Source: an uncultured Capnocytophaga sp.
GTDB lineage: Bacteria > Bacteroidota > Bacteroidia > Flavobacteriales > Flavobacteriaceae
Length of the DNA stretch: 8,737 bases
Direction of reading: 5' to 3'
Assembly (NCBI GenBank): GCA_915070235.1
Contig: CAJZFM010000076.1
Location: 1 to 8,737, forward strand
Notes under the pieces: model-generated
Told to the model about the DNA's origin: nothing
The model's database searches: none
The model's input: only the letters and a program-made list of their open reading frames with translations
Part shown: piece after piece, positions 1-6,959 of the stretch
How the letters are laid out: each line of letters opens with the position of its first letter
Position numbering within the stretch: position 1 is the first letter of the stretch
Position numbers and translations under genes: made by a program

Positions 1-31
1 TGTTCATATCTTTAAATTGCATAAAAATTAG

Positions 32-39
32 TATATTTG
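32..39 (+). promoter_or_regulatory. Bacteroidota-type -7 promoter box
   Basis: TATATTTG matches the TAnnTTTG consensus of the primary sigma factor of Bacteroidota. It lies 20 bases upstream of the GTG start at 60, so transcription would begin near 45-47 with a leader of about 15 bases. A -33 TTG element at normal spacing is not clear; the TTG at 17-19 is too close. The box probably drives the small gene and nnr together. Confidence 0.45.
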
Positions 40-59
40 CTCTCCCTTAGAACAACACT

Positions 60-419
60 GTGACAACTGAAAAAACACTTAGTCAGCAGTGGGAAATCCT
101 CACCCAAAAGCTCAAGGAGGACTTCTCTCTGCCTATGCAGTTAGACATAGATAGAATCCTCTATTTGATTGGTATTCAAGAGCTTGGAAAGCCTCATGAG
201 GTCTTCTCTAAGGAGGACAAAATCAACCTTATTCATATAGCCACTTGCTGCGTACTAGCTCCTTTTGGATATTACTTTTTGGAGTACAAAGATAAGGAAG
301 GTTGGCCTTTTTATAGAAGAGTAAAGGATCACCTGACCTTGCCTGAACAAGAGCAACAAACATTGCTCAAGGAAGCGATCCTATCTTATTTTAGAAATAT
401 TGATTACTTAACCCTTTGA
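60..419 (+). CDS. Small conserved-type hypothetical protein (119 aa), upstream of nnr
   Basis: This is a complete 119-residue reading frame of unknown function. The start is GTG at 60: an in-frame TAG at 48-50 rules out anything longer, and the next in-frame Met (about residue 26) would discard a well-formed N-terminus. There is no signal peptide or membrane helix, so it should be cytoplasmic. It reads as a compact mostly helical protein: an amphipathic N-terminal helix, a hydrophobic DRILYLIGIQELG segment (about 31-43), a central NLIHIATCCVLAPFGYY segment (about 56-72) and an acidic/aromatic tail. From memory, similar small proteins occur in other Bacteroidota, but I cannot name a domain. 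The stop is 37 bases before nnr with no terminator between, which points to cotranscription. Its codons look native. Confidence is high that it is a gene and low on function. Confidence 0.8.
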   Translation: MTTEKTLSQQWEILTQKLKEDFSLPMQLDIDRILYLIGIQELGKPHEVFSKEDKINLIHIATCCVLAPFGYYFLEYKDKEGWPFYRRVKDHLTLPEQEQQTLLKEAILSYFRNIDYLTL

Positions 420-456
420 CAAAGAACATTTTACTAATTCTTTAAATAATTCACTT

Positions 457-2028
457 ATGAAAATACTTACTAATGAGCAAATGCGTGCTGCGGACGAGCG
501 CACTATTGAGGAACAACAAATCACCTCTTGGGACCATATGGAAAGAGCCGCCAACAATCTTATGGCATGGATCAAGAAAAACCTTCCCAATGATAACCCT
601 TACCATATCTATGCAGGGGTAGGTAATAATGGCGGCGATGGCCTAGCGCTGGCACGCCTACTTTCGCAAGCTGGTAAAAAAGTAAAAGTAACTATTGTTC
701 CTTTTAGCGAAATTCATTCGGCTGACTTTACCAAAAACTTAGAACTGCTTAAGGAAAATTTCCCTCAAGTAGAAATCTCCTCCGTCTCCCAGCCTACGAC
801 CTCCGAAGACTATCTACAAGCTAACGACAAGCACTTCCAACCCATCAAGGGCAAACCCGCTAAGGGCTTTGAAGACTTTGTTGCTAACAAATACAATGGA
901 ACCCAGCCTATCACCATTGATGCTATCTTTGGTATAGGTCTCTCTCGTAAGGTTTCCCCTTGGGTACAACGCGTTTTTGAAGAAATCAACCGCCAAAAAG
1001 GACTCATCATCAGTATAGATGTACCTTCAGGTCTCTTCTTAGGCGGTGATAGAGAGGACAAAGATGTATTCGTAACCCCTCATGTGGTACTAACTTTCTT
1101 TGCGCCCAAGCTCCCCTTCCTTCTTCCACAAACAGGACGCTATATCCCCTATTGGGAAGTACTACCACTGCCCCTCTCCTTTGACTATCTCAAGGAAGTC
1201 AATACCGAATACGACTATACTACCGAGAAAGAACTCAAGCGCCTACTACGTACCCGCCACCGCTTTACCAACAAAGGTACCTATGGCCATGCCCTTATCG
1301 TAGGAGGCAGCTATGGCAAGATAGGCTCCGCTGTACTTAGTGGTAAGGCTACCCTACGCAGTGGTGCAGGCCTGCTCACCCTACTGTTGCCTAAGTGTGG
1401 CTATCAAATCGCACAAACAGTCCTACCAGAGGCTATGGTGCTGACCTCCTCCCAAGAAGAAGAACTTGCCCCTACTGATATTCCTTTCTCTCCCAATGCT
1501 ATAGGTATAGGTATAGGTATGGGTACTTCCGCCTATGCACAGGGAACTTTAGCCGCCCTGCTTAGAACATTCCCTAATGTACCTTTTGTTATTGATGCCG
1601 ATGCACTCAATCTTGTTGCCTCCAGCGAAGACCTACAGCGTGCTCTCCCTAAAAATGCGATCCTCACTCCACACCCCAAGGAATTGGAACGCCTCATTGG
1701 CAAATGGTCAGACGACCTTGACCGCCAGGCAAAAGCCAAAGAGTTTGCCAAGAAACACAAAGTTATCTTAGTTCTCAAGGGAGCTTTCACCATGATTACC
1801 GATGGGGAACACTTCTGGGTGAACTCCACCGGAAACCCTGCCCTTGCCACCGCAGGCAGTGGTGATGTGCTTACAGGGGTTATCACGGGGCTTCTATCTC
1901 AGGGATATACCCCTCTCAATGCTGCTATTGTGGGAGTTTATATCCATGGAAAAGCCGCCGATACCTACGTAAGAAATACCAAAAAGAACACGATGATTGC
2001 TAGCGATATCATTGACTTCCTTAGTTAG
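457..2028 (+). CDS. nnr: Bifunctional NAD(P)H-hydrate epimerase / ADP-dependent dehydratase
   Basis: Repairs NADHX and NADPHX, hydrated forms of the reduced cofactors. The N-terminal YjeF_N domain interconverts R and S epimers (EC 5.1.99.6); the C-terminal ribokinase-like domain dehydrates the S form using ADP (EC 4.2.1.136). It acts in the cytoplasm. The 523 residues match the usual two-domain length of about 500. Epimerase landmarks are GVGNNGGDGL (54-63), DAIFGIGL (155-162) and IDVPSGL (187-193). Dehydratase landmarks are KGTYGHALIVGG (273-284), VIDADALNL (378-386), LTPHPKELERL (403-413), LKGA (440-443) and the catalytic loop AGSGD (466-470, with Asp470). No motif is missing. The glycine-rich stretch at 349-356 is encoded by a hexamer repeat. 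The ATG at 457 gives the standard MKILTNEQMRAAD beginning. Sampled stretches are about 50-58% GC, the highest seen in the window. It follows the 119-aa gene by 37 bases and ends before a strong terminator. Confidence 0.97.
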   Translation: MKILTNEQMRAADERTIEEQQITSWDHMERAANNLMAWIKKNLPNDNPYHIYAGVGNNGGDGLALARLLSQAGKKVKVTIVPFSEIHSADFTKNLELLKENFPQVEISSVSQPTTSEDYLQANDKHFQPIKGKPAKGFEDFVANKYNGTQPITIDAIFGIGLSRKVSPWVQRVFEEINRQKGLIISIDVPSGLFLGGDREDKDVFVTPHVVLTFFAPKLPFLLPQTGRYIPYWEVLPLPLSFDYLKEVNTEYDYTTEKELKRLLRTRHRFTNKGTYGHALIVGGSYGKIGSAVLSGKATLRSGAGLLTLLLPKCGYQIAQTVLPEAMVLTSSQEEELAPTDIPFSPNAIGIGIGMGTSAYAQGTLAALLRTFPNVPFVIDADALNLVASSEDLQRALPKNAILTPHPKELERLIGKWSDDLDRQAKAKEFAKKHKVILVLKGAFTMITDGEHFWVNSTGNPALATAGSGDVLTGVITGLLSQGYTPLNAAIVGVYIHGKAADTYVRNTKKNTMIASDIIDFLS

Positions 2029-2062
2029 TGACTAATGACAAGTGACTAATAACTAATAATCT
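2028..2062 (+). repeat. Degenerate heptanucleotide tandem repeat, copy 1
   Basis: Five 7-bp units follow the nnr stop codon directly: GTGACTA, ATGACAA, GTGACTA, ATAACTA and ATAATCT. The ACTAAT core recurs at 2031, 2045 and 2052, in phase with a period of 7. A related copy lies on the opposite strand at 6981-7000. It is noncoding and sits just before the nnr terminator. It may be a dispersed short tandem repeat; function unknown. Confidence 0.55.
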
Positions 2063-2063
2063 A

Positions 2064-2103
2064 TAACGCCGATAATCCTTTTTTATTATCGGCGTTAGCT
2101 TTT
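2064..2103 (+). terminator. Rho-independent terminator of the nnr transcript
   Basis: There is a perfect 13-bp inverted repeat, TAACGCCGATAAT (2064-2076) and ATTATCGGCGTTA (2085-2097), with an 8-base loop (2077-2084). It is followed by GCTTTT. The stem lies 35 bases past the nnr stop. The downstream T run exists only in the plus direction, so it should end the 119-aa/nnr transcript and insulate the next gene. Confidence 0.85.
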
Positions 2104-2177
2104 CATATAAAGTGATATTCTTATTCATCAAAAACTCATTTTTTATATCTGTGATTATAAACTAAATACCTAATAAA

Positions 2178-2635
2178 ATGCTATATACCATAGGCACTTC
2201 CAACAATTACCCAAGTAGAGCATACGGTGCTTTTCAATCGGTAAAGGGTTCTATTGCCGATTATTTGATATTTGAAAATCCTGAACCTATACACTTGAAC
2301 ATTCGGATTGACTTTACCGACTTTGAAGCTATTGCCGCCAAATGGGATTGTATATCCATTGATAAAGTGTATATCTATCTGCTGAACAAAAGGGCGATGG
2401 ATTTCTTTGAAAAACAGTGTCCAGGGACATTGAGTGGGTGCCTGCAAAGATATATTCCAATAATACCCTTATAGAAGCGGAGCATAAGTTACTACATATC
2501 ACGAATCACTCTAAAGAAGGCACTTTTTTCTATAACAAGGATAGCCTTCGTAGCATATGGGTAGAGGAAGCTTTTATGAAGAAGTATAAGAAGGAGAAAC
2601 TCAAAGGTTGGACTTTTTATCCAGAAGAATGTTAG
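2178..2635 (+). pseudogene. Frameshifted Imm11/DUF1629-like immunity protein
   Basis: Two overlapping frames join into one protein. Frame A runs from ATG 2178 and is sensible up to AMDFFEK near 2411. Frame B opens at 2411, right after a TGA at 2408-2410, and reads RDIEWVPAKIY onward to TAG 2633-2635. Adding one base between about 2410 and 2425 restores a single chain of about 152 residues; the A5 run at 2410-2414 or the CCAGGG at 2421-2426 are likely sites. Beyond the shift, frame A gives only about 18 unconvincing residues. The joined protein has the pattern I associate with Imm11 (PF07791, DUF1629): an N-terminal barrel-like half, a segment where a helix precedes 'IEWVPAKIY', and a C-terminal 'VEEAFMKKYKKEKLKGWTF' helix-strand. 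Such proteins normally neutralise polymorphic toxins. No toxin gene is adjacent. It could be a true pseudogene, a sequencing error, or a different family. The family call is tentative, while the frame break is clear. Confidence 0.6.
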
Positions 2636-2643
2636 TGCCTTAT

Positions 2644-3513
2644 TTAATGCTTTCTAAAGATAATATCTATCAGTACTCCAGCGATGATGACCATACCCCC
2701 TATGATAAGAGACGAGGTAAGGGCTTCTCCGAAGAGTCCCACACTGATAAGTACCGCCACAATAGGCTCAAAGGCCCCCATAATCGCCGTAGGAGTAGAG
2801 CCTATATAGCGTACCGCATACACTAAGGCTACTAAGGAAAGGGACGTAGTAACAAGGGCAAATAAAGTAATGTCTCCTGCTAAGGATAAGGAAGGAATCG
2901 CAATACTTCTTCCTAAGATAAGCGCTTTGACTAAGAAATACAGCGAGGAAAACAACATGGAATAGAAAGAGACTTTCACTCCTGAGGCTTCTATACGTAC
3001 CTTATTGATAATTAAGATATAAAGCGCATATACCAAAGCACCAAGCAAAGAGATACCCAACCCTATATAGTTGATAACAGCCCCTTCCTTGATACTCAGT
3101 ACCCCTACCCCGACCACTACCAAGAGTAGTGAGAGCACTGTTGGTAAGGTAACTTTTTCCTTATAGAAGAGCACCAATACCAAAGCTACAATAATAGGGT
3201 AACAGAAAAAGATAGTAGAAGCAATCCCTGGGCTGAGATAGTCATAAGCTAAGAATAGAAATTCTGCTGAAAGTGCATAGAGCAATCCCAAGATACTCAT
3301 AATAAGCCCTTCACGAAAACTTATACGAAGCCTTTCCTTCTGATAGAAAAGGAATAAGAGAATAGATCCGCTGGCGATTAAGAAACGGTAAAAAAGAGTG
3401 GCATCTACCGAGAATGCTTCCGCTTTCTTGATAGGAATCATAAAAAGCGGAATCAGTCCATAGGTAAATGCCGAGATAAAGGCACATAAGTAGCCTTTGA
3501 CAATATCTTTCAT
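2644..3513 (-). CDS. DMT-superfamily permease with two EamA domains
   Basis: This is a 289-residue inner-membrane protein of the drug/metabolite transporter family, of the usual length. About ten hydrophobic helices are visible, near residues 7-25, 37-57, 68-90, 96-117, 125-141, 149-170, 183-200, 213-233, 240-262 and 267-286. They split into two homologous EamA halves of five. The end of each half has the typical pattern: a proline-bearing helix (CYPIIVALVLVLFYKEK about 104-120; EPIVAVLISVGLFGEAL about 249-265) followed by a final helix. The substrate cannot be told; relatives export amino acids, nucleosides or other small metabolites. It is the last gene after rmlB on the same strand, 17 bases beyond the rmlB stop, with a weak hairpin between, so transcription from the rml operon is possible but may be reduced. 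A link to rhamnose metabolism is not implied. Its stop lies 8 bases from the convergent immunity-like gene, with no terminator seen there. Confidence 0.9.
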   Translation of the reverse strand: MKDIVKGYLCAFISAFTYGLIPLFMIPIKKAEAFSVDATLFYRFLIASGSILLFLFYQKERLRISFREGLIMSILGLLYALSAEFLFLAYDYLSPGIASTIFFCYPIIVALVLVLFYKEKVTLPTVLSLLLVVVGVGVLSIKEGAVINYIGLGISLLGALVYALYILIINKVRIEASGVKVSFYSMLFSSLYFLVKALILGRSIAIPSLSLAGDITLFALVTTSLSLVALVYAVRYIGSTPTAIMGAFEPIVAVLISVGLFGEALTSSLIIGGMVIIAGVLIDIIFRKH

Positions 3514-3516
3514 AAT

Positions 3517-3533
3517 AAAAAGCCACTGTGGCT
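3517..3533 (-). terminator. Small hairpin with T run between rmlB and the permease gene
   Basis: On the minus strand AGCCA (3533-3529), CAG loop and TGGCT (3525-3521) form a 5-bp stem followed by TTTT and then A. The left arm includes the last two bases of the rmlB TAG stop. The stem is short, so termination would be partial at best. It may lower permease expression relative to the rml genes, or have no effect. Confidence 0.3.
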
Positions 3534-4554
3534 ATAGCAAATCCTTAAAATAAGAGAGGTACCAATCAATGGTCTTGACAATCCCTGTTTCAAAGTTTTC
3601 CTGAGCACGCCAGCCAAGTTCTGTTTCGAGTTTGGTAGCATCAATAGCATAGCGGCGATCGTGTCCTGCACGGTCTTTGACAAAGGTAATCAGGTCTTTA
3701 TAGGACTTGCCTCCTGCCAAAGGTCGTTTTTGATCTAACAATTCACAGATATGCCTCGCAATAAAGAGGTTATCACGCTCGTTGCGCCCGCCTATGTTAT
3801 AGGTCTCCCCTGCTCTTCCTTTGTGGAAGACTAAGTCTATCCCTGTACAGTGGTCTAAAACATAAAGCCAGTCGCGTACATTCTTCCCGTCTCCATAGAT
3901 AGGAATAGCTTCTCCCTGTAGGGCCTTGCGGATAATAGTAGGAATCAGTTTTTCCTTATGCTGCTTAGGGCCATAGTTATTAGAGCAATTGGAGGTAGTT
4001 ACATTCATACCATAAGTATGGAAATAAGCCCTTACAATCATGTCCGAAGAGGCTTTGGAGGCACTATAAGGCGAATTAGGTGCATAAGGAGTTGTCTCGG
4101 TAAAGAGACCTGTCTCCCCTAAAGTACCATATACCTCATCGGTAGAGATATGGTGAAAACGCGCCTCTTTGTAAGCTTCTTTCACTACAAAAGGAGCCTC
4201 CATCCAGTGATGGCGTGCCACATCCAAGAGGGTAAAAGTCCCATGTATATTGGTGGTGATAAATGCATCAGGATTAGCGATAGAGTTATCCACATGAGAT
4301 TCGGCTGCAAAGTGAATCACTCCTTGGAAATCATATTGCTTAAAGAGAGACTCTATGAGTTTTCTATCACAGATATCCCCTTTCACAAAAGTATAGTTAG
4401 GGGTATGCTCCACCTCGGTAAGGTTAGCCAAATCTCCCGCATAAGTGAGTTTGTCTAAATTTACCAAATGGTAATCGGGATATTTCTGTGCAAAATACAC
4501 TACGAAGTTAGCCCCGATAAAGCCTGCTCCGCCAGTGATTAAAATATGCTTCAT
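3532..4554 (-). CDS. rmlB: dTDP-glucose 4,6-dehydratase
   Basis: Second step of dTDP-L-rhamnose synthesis: dTDP-glucose to dTDP-4-keto-6-deoxyglucose, NAD-dependent (EC 4.2.1.46), cytoplasmic. It is an extended short-chain dehydrogenase of 340 residues, normal for RmlB. Visible motifs are the Rossmann GGAGFIG (8-14), HFAAESHVDNSI (81-92), the catalytic STDEVYG (137-143, with Asp139 and Glu140 as the dehydration pair), the YSASK dyad (Tyr163, Lys167), SNNYGP (191-196) and DRAGHDRRYAID (294-305). The start MKHILITGG is the standard one. It is last of the four rml genes, one base beyond the rmlD stop, so the two are almost certainly translated from one message. Sampled GC is near 50%, higher than in rmlD. 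Confidence 0.98.
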   Translation of the reverse strand: MKHILITGGAGFIGANFVVYFAQKYPDYHLVNLDKLTYAGDLANLTEVEHTPNYTFVKGDICDRKLIESLFKQYDFQGVIHFAAESHVDNSIANPDAFITTNIHGTFTLLDVARHHWMEAPFVVKEAYKEARFHHISTDEVYGTLGETGLFTETTPYAPNSPYSASKASSDMIVRAYFHTYGMNVTTSNCSNNYGPKQHKEKLIPTIIRKALQGEAIPIYGDGKNVRDWLYVLDHCTGIDLVFHKGRAGETYNIGGRNERDNLFIARHICELLDQKRPLAGGKSYKDLITFVKDRAGHDRRYAIDATKLETELGWRAQENFETGIVKTIDWYLSYFKDLL

Positions 4555-4555
4555 C

Positions 4556-5425
4556 TTATACTAATGAGGTATTTTGAGCCATTAAAGAAGTCAAAGAATC
4601 TCTCCAGTAGGGGATAGGGAAATTAAAATCTGTTTTGAGTTTGTTTTTGTCCAATACAGAATAAGCAGGACGTGCCGCTGGTGTTGGGAAATCTTCGGTT
4701 CTACAAGGAATTACCTTACAATCGCTACCAGCAAGCTTGAGTATTTCTACAGCAAAATCATACCAAGAACATACCCCTTCATTAGAGAAGTGATATACAT
4801 CTTGCCTACCCCTATATAGCTTATTCTCAATCACAAAGATAATAAAGCGTGCTAAGTCTTTGGCATAAGTAGGTGTACTTACCTGATCAAATACCACTTT
4901 GAGTTCTTTGCGCTCTTTGCTGATACGCAAGATATTCTTTACAAAATTGTTCCCGAAAGCAGAGTAAAGCCAAGAGGTTCTTAGGATCAAGAAATCAATA
5001 TCAGAATGTTGCAAGGCACTCTCTCCCAATAACTTTGTTTGTCCATAAGCTCCTAATGGAGAGGTAGCATCGGTTTCTGTATAGGGAGTATTCTTATCTC
5101 CTGCAAATACATAATCGGTAGAGAGGTGAATACAAGCACTTTTGTGTTCTGTACATGCTTGGGCTATATTTCTCACCGCCAAGTGATTGACCAAGTTGGC
5201 TGTTTCTTTATCTATTTCAGAACCATTGACATTGGTATAAGCAGCGCAATTGATAACAAGCTCTACTTTATTCTTTTTAAAGAAAGTATTGATCTTGTCT
5301 ACATTGGTTACATCCAACTCATTTCTTGTGGTAAAAATATAATTATTTGTAACTGACTTAGGTAATTCTTGGTGAATTTCCATAGCAAGTTGTCCGCTTG
5401 CTCCTGTGATAAGTATATTTTTCAT
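4556..5425 (-). CDS. rmlD: dTDP-4-dehydrorhamnose reductase
   Basis: Final step: NAD(P)H-dependent reduction of dTDP-4-keto-rhamnose to dTDP-L-rhamnose (EC 1.1.1.133), cytoplasmic. The 289 residues match the family. Landmarks are the Rossmann loop GASGQLA (8-14), NCAAYTNV (59-66), LSTDYVFAG (101-109), the catalytic YGQTK (Tyr127, Lys131), LRTSWLYS (148-155) and the substrate-binding RPAYSVLD (252-259). The start at 5425 gives the expected MKNILITG. It follows rmlC by 8 bases. Base composition is odd for the operon: sampled stretches are about 33% GC over the N-terminal part and about 40% at the C-terminus, against 43-50% in the other rml genes. The N-terminal part is rich in Asn/Lys. This may mark a separately acquired segment. 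The function call is secure. Confidence 0.97.
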   Translation of the reverse strand: MKNILITGASGQLAMEIHQELPKSVTNNYIFTTRNELDVTNVDKINTFFKKNKVELVINCAAYTNVNGSEIDKETANLVNHLAVRNIAQACTEHKSACIHLSTDYVFAGDKNTPYTETDATSPLGAYGQTKLLGESALQHSDIDFLILRTSWLYSAFGNNFVKNILRISKERKELKVVFDQVSTPTYAKDLARFIIFVIENKLYRGRQDVYHFSNEGVCSWYDFAVEILKLAGSDCKVIPCRTEDFPTPAARPAYSVLDKNKLKTDFNFPIPYWRDSLTSLMAQNTSLV

Positions 5426-5433
5426 ATATGTTT

Positions 5434-6000
5434 TTAATATAATTTTTCTTTGTAATCAAATAACCAAGCATCCTTCAGAAGGGGACTCTGCTTATCCTTT
5501 GCAGAAAGAATAACATCTTTCGTTGGAATTTTCCAATCTATGGCAATAGTACCATCGCTCCAAAGGACACTACCTTCATGGGTAGGAGCATAATAAGCAT
5601 CACACTTATATTGGAAAACAGCCTCTGGGCTTAGTACCACAAAACCATGAGCAAAGCCTCGTGGAATAAAGAATTGTCTCTTGTTCTCTCCTGTAAGCTC
5701 TACCCCTACATAACGACCAAAGGTAGGCGACCCTTCACGTATATCCACTGCTACATCCCATACGGCACCACTAACAACCCTAACAAGTTTAGACTGGGCA
5801 TAAGGCGGTTTTTGAAAGTGTAAGCCCCTAAGTACCCCATAGGTAGATTTAGATTCATTGTCCTGTACAAAGGTGGTACTACATACATTTTCTATAAATC
5901 TTTGCTGAGAAAAAGACTCAAAAAAATAACCCCTATCATCAGCAAAAACTTTGGGTTCTATGATAACAACACCTTCTATATCTGTCTGTATAATATTCAT
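5434..6000 (-). CDS. rmlC: dTDP-4-dehydrorhamnose 3,5-epimerase
   Basis: Third step: double epimerisation of dTDP-4-keto-6-deoxyglucose at C3 and C5 to dTDP-4-keto-L-rhamnose (EC 5.1.3.13). It is a cofactor-free cupin, 188 residues, the usual length. Motifs are FADDRGYFFESF (19-30), the QDNES box (46-50), GVLRGLHFQ (55-63, with the catalytic base His61), FIPRGFAHGF (111-120), FQYKCDAYY (129-137, with the catalytic-acid Tyr131) and LSAKD (165-169) near the C-terminus. All expected active-site residues are present. The start at 6000 gives the standard short N-terminus. It lies 6 bases after rmlA and 8 bases before rmlD, in the middle of the operon. Confidence 0.98.
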   Translation of the reverse strand: MNIIQTDIEGVVIIEPKVFADDRGYFFESFSQQRFIENVCSTTFVQDNESKSTYGVLRGLHFQKPPYAQSKLVRVVSGAVWDVAVDIREGSPTFGRYVGVELTGENKRQFFIPRGFAHGFVVLSPEAVFQYKCDAYYAPTHEGSVLWSDGTIAIDWKIPTKDVILSAKDKQSPLLKDAWLFDYKEKLY

Positions 6001-6006
6001 TTTTAG

Positions 6007-6885
6007 CTATTTAGATTTTACTAAGTCTAACAAATACTGCCCATAACCATTCTTAGAGAGCTCCTGAGCCAGTTCCTTGAGCTTTTCCTTGCTAATCCAG
6101 CCTTTACGATAAGCAATCTCTTCCAAGCAGGAGATTTTCAATCCTTGTCGTTTTTCCAAGGTCTCTACAAAGTTAGTTGCCTCGGTTAGAGAATCATGTG
6201 TACCTGTGTCTAACCAAGCAAAACCACGTCCTAAGAGCTGTACTTTGAGTTCTTTTGTTTGGAGGAATACTTGGTTTACCGAAGTAATCTCCAATTCGCC
6301 TCTTGCAGAAGGCTTTATTTGTTTGGCTACCTCCACCACTTTGTTAGGATAGAAATATAGACCTACAATAGCATAATTGGACTTTGGATCTTTAGGTTTT
6401 TCTTCTATTGAAAGAACATTACCTTCCGCATCAAATTCAGCCACGCCATAGCGCTCAGGATCTTTTACATAATAGCCAAAGACGGTTGCCTTTTGCTCCT
6501 CTTGCACATTGACTACTGCCTGAGAGAGCATTTGGGAAAAGGACTGCCCATAGAAGATATTATCTCCTAAGATCAAGCAGACATCGTCCCCTGCGATAAA
6601 TTCCTCTCCGATAATAAAGGCCTGTGCCAAACCATCAGGCGAAGGTTGTACAGCATAAGAAAGGCGAACTCCCCATTGACTTCCATCCCCAAGCAAACGA
6701 TGGAAAGCCGCTGCATCTTCTGGGGTGGTAATAATAAGTATATCTCTAATACCAGAGAGCATCAGTACCGATAACGGATAGTAAATCATAGGTTTATCAT
6801 AGATAGGTAGCAACTGCTTAGAAACCCCTTTGGTGATAGGGTAAAGCCTTGTGCCTGAACCTCCTGCTAAAATAATTCCTTTCAT
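6007..6885 (-). CDS. rmlA: Glucose-1-phosphate thymidylyltransferase
   Basis: First and feedback-controlled step: glucose-1-phosphate plus dTTP to dTDP-glucose and pyrophosphate (EC 2.7.7.24), cytoplasmic. The 292 residues are full length. Landmarks are the nucleotide-binding GGSGTRLYP (8-16), [12 protein letters not shown] (22-33), [10 protein letters not shown] (80-89), the metal-binding LGDNIFYG (106-113, with Asp108), EEKP (161-164), [10 protein letters not shown] (170-179) and WLDTGT (224-229, with Asp226). The C-terminal region (about 250-290) has the helical [12 protein letters not shown] segment of RmlA tetramers. It is the first gene of the operon, behind a TAnnTTTG box 14 bases upstream. 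In other RmlA enzymes dTDP-L-rhamnose inhibits allosterically; the same is expected here from family knowledge only. Confidence 0.98.
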   Translation of the reverse strand: MKGIILAGGSGTRLYPITKGVSKQLLPIYDKPMIYYPLSVLMLSGIRDILIITTPEDAAAFHRLLGDGSQWGVRLSYAVQPSPDGLAQAFIIGEEFIAGDDVCLILGDNIFYGQSFSQMLSQAVVNVQEEQKATVFGYYVKDPERYGVAEFDAEGNVLSIEEKPKDPKSNYAIVGLYFYPNKVVEVAKQIKPSARGELEITSVNQVFLQTKELKVQLLGRGFAWLDTGTHDSLTEATNFVETLEKRQGLKISCLEEIAYRKGWISKEKLKELAQELSKNGYGQYLLDLVKSK

Positions 6886-6898
6886 ACCGAATTTTTCG

Positions 6899-6906
6899 CA
6901 AAAGTA
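6899..6906 (-). promoter_or_regulatory. Promoter -7 box of the rml operon
   Basis: On the minus strand this reads TACTTTTG, a full match to TAnnTTTG. It ends 14 bases from the rmlA ATG, so the leader would be fewer than about ten bases. An upstream T-rich stretch (complement of the A7 at 6911-6917) separates it from any -33 element, and no clear TTG is seen at the expected distance. It probably drives rmlACDB. Confidence 0.5.
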
Positions 6907-6937
6907 AAATAAAAAAATGAATTAGTAGCTAAGTTTA

Positions 6938-6959
6938 AGTTTTATTTATGAATAAAATT
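6938..6959. repeat. AT-rich imperfect inverted repeat upstream of rmlA
   Basis: The arms are 6938-6946 and 6951-6959 around the 4-base loop TATG, with nine pairs of which one is G-T. It lies about 30 bases upstream of the rml -7 box. It could be an operator or only a product of the AT-rich composition. No regulator is encoded nearby. Confidence 0.25.

Noticed and set aside
1533..1886. 117-codon minus-strand frame inside nnr
   Set aside because: It is antisense to the well-conserved dehydratase domain; its length follows from the higher GC of nnr.
2144..2151. TATATCTG as a promoter box for the immunity-like gene
   Set aside because: It has one mismatch to TAnnTTTG in very AT-rich DNA and no -33 partner, so it is too weak to annotate.
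2409..2417. Programmed -1 frameshifting in the immunity-like gene
   Set aside because: The site GAA AAA CAG is not a proper X XXY YYZ slippery heptamer in the zero frame, and re-pairing of the GAA tRNA on TGA would be poor. A mutation or read error is simpler.
2600..2643. Terminator between the convergent immunity-like and permease genes
   Set aside because: Only a 3-4 bp stem can be drawn and no suitable T run follows in either direction.
2608..2826. 72-codon plus-strand frame overlapping the permease gene end
   Set aside because: It is antisense to the EamA gene; the composition is Arg/His/Tyr-rich and non-protein-like. It is a shadow frame.
4150..4458. 102-codon plus-strand frame inside rmlB
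   Set aside because: It lies fully antisense to a clear enzyme gene, with no start signal or recognisable sequence.
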